DNA of 64,000 nt from Acidobacteriota bacterium (GCA_030949985.1 JAUZRX010000081.1:1-64000); one strand, 5' to 3'. Shown: positions 14,735 to 24,301, numbered from the stretch's first letter. The notes: generated from the sequence alone by a model not told the origin. Made by a program: numbers and translations.

Positions 14735-17311
14735 ATGAACGGAATCCGGCCGACATCGACGTCCGTCGCCACCCTGGCCCTGGTGGCCCTCGCACTGGCG
14801 ACCCCTGCCGGAGCGACGGCAAGCGAGACTTCCGGGTCGGGCCCGCAGCCGGGACAGTGGCTTGTGGCGGGCCCCCTGCCCGCGCCGGCGAGCCCGCCTC
14901 CCGGCCTCCTCGCCCCGGAGATCGAAACCGTCGCCGAAATCGACACCCATCGCGCCTGGCCCGTGGCGGGTCGACCCCTGGCGGAAACCCCCGACCTCCG
15001 GTGGCAGGCCGTCGAGGCGGAGCCGGGGCCGCGCCTCGAGCAGGCCGGCATCTACTGGGTCGCCACACGCCTGCACCTGCCGCGCTGGACCGAAGTGACC
15101 CTCGAGGCCCGCAGCGCCGCCGGCCTGACCGTCTACGCCGACGGCGAAGAGATCGCCTCCCGCGGGGCCCGGTCCGAGCCCTCGTCCCTCGAGGCCACGG
15201 TGGCCCACGCCCGCGGCCTGGTCTCCCTGCTCCTGCGGGTCGAGGTGGTGGACCCGACCCCGCTGCCGGCAACCCTCGCGCTGGCCGCCGCCGGCCGGCC
15301 CGCCGTCTCCCTCGCCTGGTCCGCCACCGGGCCGAGACCCCTCTTCGACTACGCCGACCGGAGACGGCTGGCCGACTACACCAGCCTGGCCGTCTCCACC
15401 GGCGGCCAGTGGATCGCCCGCAGCCTGCGTCGTGACTCTTCGGGTGCCGGCGCGCCCCTGTCGACCCTCGAGGTGCTCGACCCGCGGGGGGCGCTCGTCG
15501 CTTCAGGACTGGCCGGAGAGGGCGCCCGCGCGCTGGCCTTCTCTCCGGTGGAAGACCTGCTGCTGATCACGCGGCCCCACGGCGAGGGCACCGATCTGCT
15601 GACCTGGAAGGCGCCGCGGGGCCCCCTGCGCCGGGTGCTGGTCGGTGAAGAGGGCCTCGCCTGGGCAGGCTTCGCCCCCACGGGCAAGGCACTGCTGGTG
15701 CTCTCCTCCACCGGCGCCAGGCGCAGCCGGCGGGACGACGAGACGGCCCGACGGCGAACGGCGCCGCGGGAAGGGCTGCCCGACTACCTCACCGGGCCCC
15801 ACCTCCACCTGGTCGATCTGGCCACGGGCAACCGCCGGCGCCTGACCCTGCCCGGCGATTTCGTCCTCGACGGCGCGTGCTTCGCCGACGACTCGCACGT
15901 GGTGTACGCCCGCACCGTGCCCCGCCGGGAGCGCCCCTGGTTCCAGACCGAGCTGCGCGAGATCGACCTGCGCAGCGGCGCCGACCGGTTGCTCCGGGTC
16001 TTCGTAGCGGGCTGGGAATTCCGGCCCCGGGCGCTGATCGCCGAGCCCGCCGGGGAACGCGTCGCCTTTCTCGGACCGCCCGCCGAACTCGGCCCCGGCA
16101 GGGGGGAACACAACGTCTACAACGCCCAGATCTGGGTCCTCGACCGAGCGAGCGGCAGCCTCGAACGCATCACGGGTTCCGGCGCAGAGGCCTACGGGGG
16201 ACGGGGCGGCGTTCTGGTGTGGGCGGGGGCAGGCCGAATGGTGGCCACAGCCACCACCGGGGCCCGGCGGCGGTGGGTACGCGTCGAGGAGACGGACGAC
16301 GGGTGGAACGTGCTGCCCCTGCCGGCGGAAGGCGAAGTTCTGACCCGCGCGGCGGCCTCTTCCGACGGCCGTTTCCTCGCCTCGGTCCTCTCCTCCCCGA
16401 CCCGTCCGGCGGCGCTGTTCTTCACCTCGCTCGAACAGGGCACCGGGAATCGGGTCGAAGAGCCCAACGCCGCCGTCGCGGAAGAGTGGATGCTCAGCGC
16501 GGCGCGGGACGCCTCCTTCCGCGGGCCGGGCGGCGAGCGTATCGAAGCCTGGTACTACCCGCCCCTTTTCGCCTTCGAAGCGCGCCGGATTCCGCTGGTG
16601 GTCTACACCTACGGCGGTGCCGTCCCCACCCTGCGCGCCTTCGACCCGATGCACCAGTTCCTCGCGGCCCACGGCTATGGGGTGCTGGTGATCAACCCCC
16701 GGGGCGCCTACGGCCGCGGTGAGCGTTTCGCCGATCATCACGCCGGTGACTGGGGCCCCAAGGCGGCGGCCGACGTGCTGGCGGGCATCGACGCCCTGCT
16801 GCGCGCGCACCCGGAGATCAACCCCGCCTCCGTCGGGCTCTACGGCGGCTCCTACGGCGGATTCCTCACCGCCTACCTGCTTTCCACCACGGATCGCTTC
16901 GCCGCGGCGGTCTCCCTCTACGGGATCTCCAGTCTCGCCTCCTACTGGGGCCAGGGAGACTGGGGGTGGACCTACGGCGACATGGCGTCGGCGGGCGCCG
17001 CCCCCTGGACCGATCCCGACCTTTTTGTCCGGCACTCGCCGCTGTTCCGCGCGGAAAAGATCCACACCCCCCTGCTCCTGCTCCACGGAACCGCCGACGG
17101 CAACGTCCCTCCCACCGAGTCCCGGCAGCTCTTCACCGCGCTGAAGATCCTCGGCCGCCCGGTGGAATGGGTCCTCTTTCCCGGCGAAGACCACGGCATT
17201 TCGGGGACCTTCGAGCGCCGCACCGAACACCGCACCATGATCCTCGAGTGGTTCGACCGCTTCCTGCGGGACCAGGGCGAGGCGTGGGAGCACCGCTGGA
17301 AGAACCCGTGA
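14735..17311 (+). CDS. Secreted S9-family serine peptidase
   Basis: The protein (858 residues) has a signal peptide (about 1-30, ending near GATAS). Next comes a beta-sandwich region (residues about 40-200: GQWLVAGPLPAP, GIYWVATRLHLP, GLTVYADGEEIASRG) resembling the jelly-roll domains of glycoside hydrolases. A beta-propeller and a prolyl-oligopeptidase catalytic domain follow. The catalytic residues are Ser706 in GGSYGG, Asp788 in GTADGNVP and His820 in GEDHGI. The lengthened N terminus is unusual for S9 enzymes. The ATG at 14735 follows GGAGGAACCG, an ideal ribosome binding site, so the long upstream frame is ignored. It should cut peptides in the periplasm or outside the cell. It runs divergently from the CHAT-like gene. 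Confidence 0.9.
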   Translation: MNGIRPTSTSVATLALVALALATPAGATASETSGSGPQPGQWLVAGPLPAPASPPPGLLAPEIETVAEIDTHRAWPVAGRPLAETPDLRWQAVEAEPGPRLEQAGIYWVATRLHLPRWTEVTLEARSAAGLTVYADGEEIASRGARSEPSSLEATVAHARGLVSLLLRVEVVDPTPLPATLALAAAGRPAVSLAWSATGPRPLFDYADRRRLADYTSLAVSTGGQWIARSLRRDSSGAGAPLSTLEVLDPRGALVASGLAGEGARALAFSPVEDLLLITRPHGEGTDLLTWKAPRGPLRRVLVGEEGLAWAGFAPTGKALLVLSSTGARRSRRDDETARRRTAPREGLPDYLTGPHLHLVDLATGNRRRLTLPGDFVLDGACFADDSHVVYARTVPRRERPWFQTELREIDLRSGADRLLRVFVAGWEFRPRALIAEPAGERVAFLGPPAELGPGRGEHNVYNAQIWVLDRASGSLERITGSGAEAYGGRGGVLVWAGAGRMVATATTGARRRWVRVEETDDGWNVLPLPAEGEVLTRAAASSDGRFLASVLSSPTRPAALFFTSLEQGTGNRVEEPNAAVAEEWMLSAARDASFRGPGGERIEAWYYPPLFAFEARRIPLVVYTYGGAVPTLRAFDPMHQFLAAHGYGVLVINPRGAYGRGERFADHHAGDWGPKAAADVLAGIDALLRAHPEINPASVGLYGGSYGGFLTAYLLSTTDRFAAAVSLYGISSLASYWGQGDWGWTYGDMASAGAAPWTDPDLFVRHSPLFRAEKIHTPLLLLHGTADGNVPPTESRQLFTALKILGRPVEWVLFPGEDHGISGTFERRTEHRTMILEWFDRFLRDQGEAWEHRWKNP

Positions 17312-17338
17312 CCCGTCCCCCGGCATGCGGGGGGCGGG
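17312..17338 (+). terminator. Stable hairpin between the S9 peptidase and SoxYZ-like genes
   Basis: Right after the S9 stop codon, CCCGTCCCCCG (17312-17322) can pair with CGGGGGGCGGG (17328-17338) around the loop GCATG, an 11-bp stem with one G-U pair. No U tract follows, so it may be an RNA-stability or attenuation element rather than an intrinsic terminator. Confidence 0.4.
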
Positions 17339-17359
17339 CACGCAACGAGAGGAGTCTGC

Positions 17360-18127
17360 ATGCAGGAGTCTTCGGTCCCCCCGCGCCGTTTTCCTGGACC
17401 CCGCACCTGGCTGCCCGCCCTCGGCATCCTTTGCGTCCTCGTCACGCCGCCCGCGCCTCCGCCGGCGGCGGCAGAAGCCGTCGTCAGTCCGTCGATCGCC
17501 GGGATCCTCCAACACCTCACCGGCGTCGGGGCATACACCCCAAGCGACGCCATCGCACTGGTGGTTCCCGATCGGGCGGACCGGGGCGAGCGGGTCCCCG
17601 TCACCGTCCACGTCCGGGACCGGGCCGTCGACGCCCTGTTCGTCTTCGTGGAAAGCGCCGCCGAGCCCCTCGCGCTGCACCTGTGGCTGACTGATGGGGT
17701 GACGCCGCGGATCGTCACCCGGGTACGCCTGTGCAGGACCGGCCGCGTCGTCGCCGTGGCGCAGACGGCCGAGGGGCTGATCGGAACCGCGCGCACGGTC
17801 TACCTGGGGGCCCGGGCCCGGTGTGCGCCAGCGGCCGAGGTCGTCGACGGGGGCGGCACGCTGCAGGTCCGCACCCGGGTGCGCAGCCGCCGCGGACGCG
17901 TCCGCTTGCGCACCCGGGTCGCGCCGCCACCGCCCCCCGGCACCCGCCTGGCGAGCCTCTCCCTCCATCACGGGGACGAGGCGATCTTCCAGATGCAGGC
18001 GGGCGCCTCACTGGCCGCCACGGCGCCCCTCGAACTCTCGTTCACCACAGCGCCGAGCGCCTACCTGCACCTGCGCTGGACGGACAACCACCAGCGCTCC
18101 GGTGAACACTCGCTCCACCTGCCCTGA
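17360..18127 (+). CDS. SoxYZ-like fusion protein, exported
   Basis: The 255-residue protein has a signal peptide (about 1-38) and two beta-sandwich halves. The first resembles SoxY: AIALVVPDRADRGERVPVTV, ALFVFVESAAEPLALHL and a TRVRLC strand match SoxY strands. The second, from about residue 165, resembles SoxZ, with LELSFTTAPSAYLHLRWTDN near the end. SoxYZ carries sulfur intermediates on a C-terminal GGCGG of SoxY. Here the corresponding site reads VYLGARARC (C155), lacking GGCGG, so a swinging-arm role is doubtful. Fusions of this kind also occur beside PQQ dehydrogenases, but no sox or dehydrogenase gene lies nearby. It follows the secreted S9 gene by 48 bp, separated by the hairpin. The family call is from pattern alone. 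Confidence 0.6.
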   Translation: MQESSVPPRRFPGPRTWLPALGILCVLVTPPAPPPAAAEAVVSPSIAGILQHLTGVGAYTPSDAIALVVPDRADRGERVPVTVHVRDRAVDALFVFVESAAEPLALHLWLTDGVTPRIVTRVRLCRTGRVVAVAQTAEGLIGTARTVYLGARARCAPAAEVVDGGGTLQVRTRVRSRRGRVRLRTRVAPPPPPGTRLASLSLHHGDEAIFQMQAGASLAATAPLELSFTTAPSAYLHLRWTDNHQRSGEHSLHLP

Positions 18128-18132
18128 GCCCG

Positions 18133-18654
18133 TCAGGAATCCCGCAGCACGTTGAGGTGATCACGGTAGCGGGAGCGGATCGCGATGAAGTCCCGGTGTT
18201 CGAGGTTGAGTTCGCGGGAGATGTTCCGGATCTCGTTGTCCTCGACCACCGAGATCCCCCCCTCGGCGGCCGAGACCGCGAAAAGGCAGTCGAGCAAGGC
18301 CAGCTTTTGCTCCCGAGTGGCCATGCGCTCGAATTCCCGGGTGACGGAAAAGTTCTCCCGACCGCCGAAGAGAATATTCTGGCTCTTGGCCATCTGTACG
18401 ACGATCACCGCCTGCTCGAGGGGCAGTCCGCCCCGTTCGTGTACCAGGCGCTCCATTTCGCGGGTCTCGTCCTCGCCGATCTCGTTGTCGGCATGGGCCA
18501 CCCGGCCCAGCAGCCAGGCGAAACAGGCGATGAAGCGGGCGCGCCGGGGTTCGAGCTTGTCGAGGGCGTCGACGATGCGCCGCACTGCGGTGACCCGGGC
18601 CGGATCTCCTTCCATGGCCGTGCGATCGAACCCGAGAAAAGACAGCAGAGACAT
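18133..18654 (-). CDS. TerB-like tellurite-resistance family protein
   Basis: The 173-residue all-helical protein matches the TerB fold: ACFAWLLGRVAHADNEIGEDETREMERLV, two acidic helices, and EQKLALLDCLFAVSAAEGGISVVEDNEIRNISREL, the second acidic repeat. TerB-like proteins bind divalent metal through clustered acidic side chains. Many members have no link to tellurite. No signal peptide is present. The gene converges on the SoxYZ-like gene with 5 bp between stops and lies downstream of the S8 peptidase on the same strand (56 bp), but no functional partner is evident. The exact role is unknown. Confidence 0.8.
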   Translation of the reverse strand: MSLLSFLGFDRTAMEGDPARVTAVRRIVDALDKLEPRRARFIACFAWLLGRVAHADNEIGEDETREMERLVHERGGLPLEQAVIVVQMAKSQNILFGGRENFSVTREFERMATREQKLALLDCLFAVSAAEGGISVVEDNEIRNISRELNLEHRDFIAIRSRYRDHLNVLRDS

Positions 18655-18710
18655 CGGTCACCTCGTTTCGGGCACCACCTCACCACGATCGCCGGCGTCC
18701 CGCAAACGGC

Positions 18711-21413
18711 TCAGGGCTGAATCGATTCCACCCGGTAGAAGTACAGGGCAGGCGTCGGGGCCGCCGCGTCCACGTCGGTGAAGCTCTCGAGTACGGGCCG
18801 GCCCACGGTGGAAAAAGGCCCCTGGGCGGCGGTCGAGCGCTGCACCCGATACCCCAGCTCCGGATCCCGCCCCCCCGCGGCGGAGGGCGGATCCCAGCTC
18901 ACTTCGATGTGACCTCCGGGAGCACGGGCCAGGCGCACTGTCGCGCCCACGGCATCCGGCGCGGGGTCGGCGGCGATGGACCAGGGCTGGCAGTCGAGGG
19001 ATATCCCCGTCAGCGTCAGATCGTCGAGACCGCCCTCCACCACGTCCTCGCCGCCGGCGTCCTCCACGAGAAAGCGCACCGAGGTGGTGGCCGAAGGCGT
19101 CATCAGGTCGGACAGGACGATCCGCCGACGTCGCCAGCGGTTCTCCGTGGCGGTGATCTCCTCCACCAGGGTCCAGTCGGTTCCGTCGGCGCTGGCCTCC
19201 ACCAGGTAGCGATCCTCGCCGCCGGCGTCGGCCCCGTAGAACCAGCGATGGAAGACCAGTTCCAGCTCCCCGTGGACCGAGGCGTCCACGGCAGGAGAGG
19301 TGAGCACGGTCCGGCCGGCGTCCACGTCCGCCGCCAGGGGATCGGTGGGACCGTTACCGCTGACCCAGGCCACCGTCCCGGGATCGGCGCTGTGGTCCTG
19401 GCCGGGATTGGCGGCGGTCCCCCCGTGCAGCGTGCCCACCGGGACCTGGCGCACCCAGGCCCCCGCCGTGGCCGTGCCCGAGACGGTGAAACCCGCCGCC
19501 TGCTCGAACTCCGTGGCGATCAAGTCCTCCCGGGTCTCCGTTCCCACCGGCACGAACACCGCCTCGATCCGTCGCCGACCGCCCTCCCGCACCTCCACCT
19601 CCAGGCGCACCCGCCTCGCACAGGTGCCCGGCCCGAACTCCGCGGAGAGATGCGGCGCGACGGTGGAAGCCGTGGCCTGGGGGCCGATGGCTCCGATCCA
19701 CTGGTAGCCGTCCCGCACCTGGACTTCCGAGCCGGCCCCCAGCAGCACCTCCACATCGGTCAGGGTGGACGAAGAGGTGTTGGCCACTTCGACGCGCAGC
19801 CGGTCGATCTCGCCCTCGTCGGCCGCCCCATCGCCATCGCCCCGGGGCGGACCGGGGTCGATCACCTCCACCACCCGCACCTCGAGGGGCGGCCCCAGGG
19901 CCGAGGTCGCCGCGAGAGCATCGGGGAACCCGGCACCGAAGCGGTTGTCGCGACCTGCCGGCCCCTTGTCGACGGCGGTCTCGAGCAGGGCCCGCGCCAC
20001 CTCGGCGGGGCTCGCCCCGGGGACGGCCTGCAGCATCAGGGCCGCGATCCCGGCGACCCGCGGCGCCGCGGCGGAGGTGCCCCCGTAGGAAACGTAACCC
20101 CCTCCGAGGGCCGTCGTCGTGGAGTTGTCGCCGGGGGCGACCAGGTCCGGTTTGCCCAGGCCCGGAGAGCCGTCCCAGGTGGGATAGTCCCGGTACCCGG
20201 GGGGCATGTCGAAGGGGTAGGAGGCATCCCGGTGGGCCTTGATGTCGGTCCACTCGGACGGCCCGTGGGCCGAGGTGACCGCGATGGACAGGGAGCGGGC
20301 GTCCACGTTGCCCACCGCCAGTACGCTGGCCAGCCCTTCCTGCGGCGTCTGCTCGGGGTGATGCCACGGCGGCGGGCAGTTGGCCGGCGCCGCCACGTTG
20401 TAGGGGACCGGTTCGGCGTCCAGGGCAGCCCCGGTGTTGCCGGCGCTGTTGACGTGCAGCACCCCCGCGGCCAGTTCCACTTCCGCCTGACGGCGCCACG
20501 AGGCGTAGTCGGGCGAGAAGGACCACTTCCAGGAAGAGGACTGGCTGATGATCGCCGCGCCGTTGTCCACGGCGTACTGGCTGGCCTCCCACATGGCCGA
20601 TTGAGTCGAGCCTCTCCGCAACACCATCAGCGTCGCGTCGGGCGCGACACCGGTCTGCTTGCCGGCACTGCCGTCGCCCGCGATCAGGCCGGCGCTCTTG
20701 GTGCCGTGACCGGAAAGATCGGAGGGATCGTTGTCGTTCGAAGAAAAATTCCAGCCCCGGTCGTCGTCCACGTAACCGTTGCCGTCGTCGTCGATGCCGT
20801 TGCCGGGGATCTCGTCCTCGTTGACCCACAGGTGGTCCGCCAGGTCGGGATGGGAAAAGTCGACGCCGGTGTCGATCAGCGCGACGACGACGCCCCGACC
20901 GGTCAGTCCCCGATCCCAAACCTCCGGCACCCGCAGGGCGACCAGGGGGGGTTCGGGAGGCACGCCGCGATTGGGGCCTTCACCCTGATCGTCGATCTCG
21001 GCGTCGCCGCGGGGGGGGTCGGCGAACACCGCCTCCACCGTCGGCAGGGCGGCGACTTCCCGCCAGGCGCCGTCGTCGGCGTGGGCGCAGACCACGGAAG
21101 GCCCCCACAGGACCCGGACGTTCTCCGCCCCGGCCGCCGCCAGGCGCGCCAGCACGTCCCGCGCGGCGAGCGCCGTCTCCCGGCGCAGGTCGTCCACCAG
21201 GCGGCGCCGCATCTCACCCGCCGGCAGGTCTTGCCAGCGCCGCACCCTCTCGAGCGGGCGGATCGCCCGCACCAGGCGCGCACAGCGCGGCTCGAACGCG
21301 GCGGGCGCCGCCGGCGACGGCACCGACCCCGCCACCAGCGACAGGACGGCCGCCGCCAGCAGGGGCATGCCCCGCGGCATCCGTGATGCGCCTGTCCGGC
21401 CCTGGCTCTTCAT
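18711..21413 (-). CDS. Secreted subtilisin-like (S8) serine peptidase
   Basis: The protein has about 900 residues, with a signal peptide (about 1-35), a propeptide-like region (about 40-130), then an S8 domain. The catalytic triad is Asp181 (ALIDTGVDFSHPDL), His236 (SGHGTKSAG) and Ser447 (GGTSAAAPRVAG), with the oxyanion Asn in NSAGNTG. Calcium-like DDDGNGYVDDD sits after the Asp. The C-terminal half has a CARDB-like beta-sandwich (LRVEVANTSSSTLTDVEV), a jelly-roll (HGELELVFHRWFYG) and an FN3-like tail (GGHIEVSWDPP, YFYRVESIQP). Start: ATG 21413 is chosen over an upstream in-frame extension because the signal peptide begins there; GGGAACC precedes it. It would degrade protein outside the cell. 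SppA is encoded divergently, 140 bp away. Confidence 0.92.
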   Translation of the reverse strand: MKSQGRTGASRMPRGMPLLAAAVLSLVAGSVPSPAAPAAFEPRCARLVRAIRPLERVRRWQDLPAGEMRRRLVDDLRRETALAARDVLARLAAAGAENVRVLWGPSVVCAHADDGAWREVAALPTVEAVFADPPRGDAEIDDQGEGPNRGVPPEPPLVALRVPEVWDRGLTGRGVVVALIDTGVDFSHPDLADHLWVNEDEIPGNGIDDDGNGYVDDDRGWNFSSNDNDPSDLSGHGTKSAGLIAGDGSAGKQTGVAPDATLMVLRRGSTQSAMWEASQYAVDNGAAIISQSSSWKWSFSPDYASWRRQAEVELAAGVLHVNSAGNTGAALDAEPVPYNVAAPANCPPPWHHPEQTPQEGLASVLAVGNVDARSLSIAVTSAHGPSEWTDIKAHRDASYPFDMPPGYRDYPTWDGSPGLGKPDLVAPGDNSTTTALGGGYVSYGGTSAAAPRVAGIAALMLQAVPGASPAEVARALLETAVDKGPAGRDNRFGAGFPDALAATSALGPPLEVRVVEVIDPGPPRGDGDGAADEGEIDRLRVEVANTSSSTLTDVEVLLGAGSEVQVRDGYQWIGAIGPQATASTVAPHLSAEFGPGTCARRVRLEVEVREGGRRRIEAVFVPVGTETREDLIATEFEQAAGFTVSGTATAGAWVRQVPVGTLHGGTAANPGQDHSADPGTVAWVSGNGPTDPLAADVDAGRTVLTSPAVDASVHGELELVFHRWFYGADAGGEDRYLVEASADGTDWTLVEEITATENRWRRRRIVLSDLMTPSATTSVRFLVEDAGGEDVVEGGLDDLTLTGISLDCQPWSIAADPAPDAVGATVRLARAPGGHIEVSWDPPSAAGGRDPELGYRVQRSTAAQGPFSTVGRPVLESFTDVDAAAPTPALYFYRVESIQP

Positions 21414-21553
21414 CGGCGGTTCCCGGCTCCTTCTCCTGCTCCTGTCTTGGAATACGGCGCCCGGCCAGCGCGAGCAAGTCGCCCGCGGCGCCCCCGCGAC
21501 CGGCGCCCACCCCCGGGGGGGGTAGAATGCCGCATCCAGGAGGAGAGCCCTCG

Positions 21554-23281
21554 ATGACACGAGCCGGCAAGCTGGCCCTGCTTTTGATCGCCTTGACCAT
21601 CGCCCTGGCCATGGTCGCCATGGTGGGAATCGTAGCCTTCCTGTCGGGCGGGGGCATGCCCACCGGGCCACGCCCGGTACTCGCCGTCTCCCTCGGCGGG
21701 CCGCTCCCTGAAAACCGGGCCCGCGGACCGCTCGAGGGGTTCTTCGGCGAGGGGGGCCCCAGTCTGCGAGAAATCCTGGAAGGCATCGACCAGGCGCGGA
21801 AGGACCCGAAAATCCAGGGACTGCTGGTGGAGGTCGACTCGGCTCCCGGCTGGGCCCAGGCCGAAGAGCTGCGCAAAGCCATCGAGGCCTTCTCCGCCGA
21901 CGGCAAGTGGTCGGTCGCCTTCACCGAGAACGCCGGCTCGGCGGGAGCCTACCTGCTCGCCACGGCCTGCCAGGAGGTGGTGCTCGCGCCGCCGGGTGAA
22001 GTGGGCCTCTACGGCCTGCGCGCCGAAACGCCCTTCCTGCGCGGCCTGTTCGACAAGCTGCACATCCTGCCCCAGATGGCCCAGCGCAAAGAATTCAAGA
22101 ACGCCGCCGACGTCTACATGCGCCGCGACTACAGTCCGGCCCACCGCCAGGCGATGAACAGCCTGCTGGGGGCGATCTTCGGCGACCTGGTGGACAGTAT
22201 CGCCGGGGCGCGGGGGCTGACTCCCGAGCGGGTGCGGGAGCTGGTCGACCAGGGCCCCTTCCTCGCCAACGAAGCCCTCGAGGCCTCGCTGGTCGACCGC
22301 CTGGCCTACAAGGACGAAGTGCTCAGCTCGATCCGCGCCCGGGTCGGAAGGGACAAGCCCTTCATTCGTGTCGAAGACTACATCCGCCGCCACCGGGCCC
22401 ACCGGAGCCGGGGCGCGGGCATCGCCCTGATCTACGCCGTGGGCACCATCGCCCGAGGCGAATCCGAGCAGCGGCCCCTGGGCGACACGATGATGGGCTC
22501 GAAGACCATCATCCGCGCCCTGCGCGAGGCGCGGGAGGACGACAGCATCAAGGCCGTGGTGCTGCGCATCGACAGCCCGGGTGGATCCTACGTGGCCTCC
22601 GACCTGATGCGCCGGGAGATCGTCCTGACCCGGCAGAAAAAGCCGGTGATCGCCAGCATGGGCAACGTGGCGGCTTCCGGCGGCTATTTCATCGCCATGC
22701 AGACCGACCATATCCTGGCCGACCGGGCCACGATCACGGGCTCGATCGGTGTGCTCTCCGGCAAGCTGGTGACGGGCCGGTTCTGGGACGACATCACGGG
22801 CATCCATTTCTCGGGCATCCAGATCGGCGAGAACGCCGACATGTATTCGAGCCTCGAACCCTTCGACGAGCAGGGCTGGAAACGACTCAACGCGATCCTG
22901 GACGCGATCTACGCCGACTTCGTCGGCAAGGCCGCGGAGGGACGCTCGATGACCTACGACCAGCTCGAGCCCCTGGCCCACGGTCGGGTCTGGACCGGCT
23001 CCCAGGCCTTCGAGCGTGGCCTGGTGGACGAGATCGGAGGCCTGGGCCGAGCGCTCGAAATCGCCGCCGAGCGCGGGGGCTTTGCCGAAGGCCAGTCGTA
23101 CCGCCTGCTGGTCCTGCCCCGCCCGCCGGGCTTTTTCGACATGCTGCGCCAGCGCCGGGGCCTCGTGCTGGCCTCCGAGCTTCCCGCCTCCCTCACCGAC
23201 CTGGCACGGGTCATGCGCCTGCTGCAAAGCACCTCGGGCGATTGCTACCTCTACGCGGCCGACCTGCCCCGAATCCGCTGA
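21554..23281 (+). CDS. sppA: Signal peptide peptidase SppA (67-kDa type)
   Basis: The 575-residue protein has an N-terminal membrane anchor (residues about 6-31) and two tandem S49 domains, as in E. coli SppA (long form). The catalytic pair is Lys182 in EFKNAADVYMRRDYSPA, matching the YKSA region of E. coli Lys209, and Ser375 in NVAASGGYF. IDSPGGSYVASDLMRREI and ADRATITGSIGVL are typical of the C-terminal half. SppA digests cleaved signal peptides in the membrane and periplasm. AGGAGG precedes the ATG at 21554; the open frame upstream belongs to non-coding sequence. It lies 187 bp upstream of the MqnA-family gene. The product fits a cell that exports many proteins. Confidence 0.95.
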   Translation: MTRAGKLALLLIALTIALAMVAMVGIVAFLSGGGMPTGPRPVLAVSLGGPLPENRARGPLEGFFGEGGPSLREILEGIDQARKDPKIQGLLVEVDSAPGWAQAEELRKAIEAFSADGKWSVAFTENAGSAGAYLLATACQEVVLAPPGEVGLYGLRAETPFLRGLFDKLHILPQMAQRKEFKNAADVYMRRDYSPAHRQAMNSLLGAIFGDLVDSIAGARGLTPERVRELVDQGPFLANEALEASLVDRLAYKDEVLSSIRARVGRDKPFIRVEDYIRRHRAHRSRGAGIALIYAVGTIARGESEQRPLGDTMMGSKTIIRALREAREDDSIKAVVLRIDSPGGSYVASDLMRREIVLTRQKKPVIASMGNVAASGGYFIAMQTDHILADRATITGSIGVLSGKLVTGRFWDDITGIHFSGIQIGENADMYSSLEPFDEQGWKRLNAILDAIYADFVGKAAEGRSMTYDQLEPLAHGRVWTGSQAFERGLVDEIGGLGRALEIAAERGGFAEGQSYRLLVLPRPPGFFDMLRQRRGLVLASELPASLTDLARVMRLLQSTSGDCYLYAADLPRIR

Positions 23282-23467
23282 CCGACGGACGATGAAGCCG
23301 ACCTTCCCGCTGGAACTTCCCGACGGCCCATGCAGCGATCGGCCGCCGCGGCCCCGTGCGCACGGGCCCGGGCGCGAGGGCCCGGGGGTCGGCCAGGAGC
23401 CCGGAACCCCCGTACCCGTCTCCCCCGAAAAGCCGCGCGGGGCCGGACGACCGGGGGAGGCCCGACC

Positions 23468-24301
23468 ATGAAACGCCTGCGCGTGGGAGTTTCCACCTTC
23501 CTCGAGACCCGCCCTCTGAGTTGGGGGCTGGACCTGCCCCCCTGGAACGAGCGCTTCGCGGTGACGTCCTTCGAGGATCCCCGCCAGGCGGCCGGCGCCC
23601 TCGATGCCGGCTCGCTGGACCTGGCGCTGCTGCCCCCGGACCTGCTGGCCCCCCGCGCCGGGCGGCTGGAAATCGTTCCGGGCCTGGCCGTGACCTCCCG
23701 CGGAGGCTGCGGCGTCGCACGCCTGCTCTACCAGCCGCCCCTCGGTCGGATCGGAACCGTGGGTTCTTCCTGCCCCGGGCACGGCGCCGAATCGCTGCTG
23801 GCCCTGCTCTTCGCCGCCAGCGGCAGGACGGTCACCTTCGACGAAACGTCCCGGCAGGCGCGGCTGGTCACCCTCGGGTCGGGGGAAGAGCCGCCGGGAG
23901 CAGACCACCGGGTTCTCGACCTGTCCACGGCCTGGTGGGAACTGACGGGTCTGCCCATGGTCTGGTGGACCTGGGCCGCACGACCGGCGGTGGTGACCCG
24001 TGACGTCTACGGCATCCTGCACAACGCCCGGACGCGGGGCCGCCACGACCTCCAGCGCCATCTCCGGCAGTGGCTGCCCCACAAGCCGGAACAGCACCAG
24101 TCCGTGGCCACGACCTTCGAAGAAAAGATACGGCTGCGGCTGGGCAACGACGAGATGGCCTCCCTCCGGCGGTTGTGGCAGGAACTCGAAAGCCTGGCCC
24201 TGGTACCCGTTGCCGGTGCACCGCGACTGCTGTCCTTCGGCAAGAGGGGACTCTGCGGTCCCGCTCCGGGCAGCGGGAATGCTTCCCGACCGCGAAATTG
24301 A
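23468..24301 (+). CDS. mqnA: MqnA-family protein (futalosine menaquinone pathway, chorismate dehydratase-like)
   Basis: The 277-residue protein has the periplasmic-binding-protein-like fold of MqnA/MqnD. MRLRVGV-type opening (KRLRVGVSTFLETRPLSWGL), then LDLALLPPDLL, and AWWELTGLPMVWWTWAARP, which is the block AW-TGLPFVFA-W in the family. MqnA turns chorismate into 3-enolpyruvyl benzoate at the start of futalosine-dependent menaquinone synthesis. Length is as expected. The family's hallmark serines cannot be verified by eye, and MqnD (cleaving dehypoxanthine futalosine) is the nearest alternative. No other mqn gene is in view. GGGAGG precedes the ATG. The last 25 residues look unrelated to the fold. 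Confidence 0.7.
   Translation: MKRLRVGVSTFLETRPLSWGLDLPPWNERFAVTSFEDPRQAAGALDAGSLDLALLPPDLLAPRAGRLEIVPGLAVTSRGGCGVARLLYQPPLGRIGTVGSSCPGHGAESLLALLFAASGRTVTFDETSRQARLVTLGSGEEPPGADHRVLDLSTAWWELTGLPMVWWTWAARPAVVTRDVYGILHNARTRGRHDLQRHLRQWLPHKPEQHQSVATTFEEKIRLRLGNDEMASLRRLWQELESLALVPVAGAPRLLSFGKRGLCGPAPGSGNASRPRN

Noticed and set aside
15503-17971. 822-codon minus-strand frame across the secreted S9 peptidase
   Set aside because: Antisense shadow; the S9 triad is intact on the plus strand.
18909-21386. 825-codon plus-strand frame across the subtilase
   Set aside because: The subtilase on the other strand has a full catalytic triad and signal peptide. This frame is a mirror of its codons.
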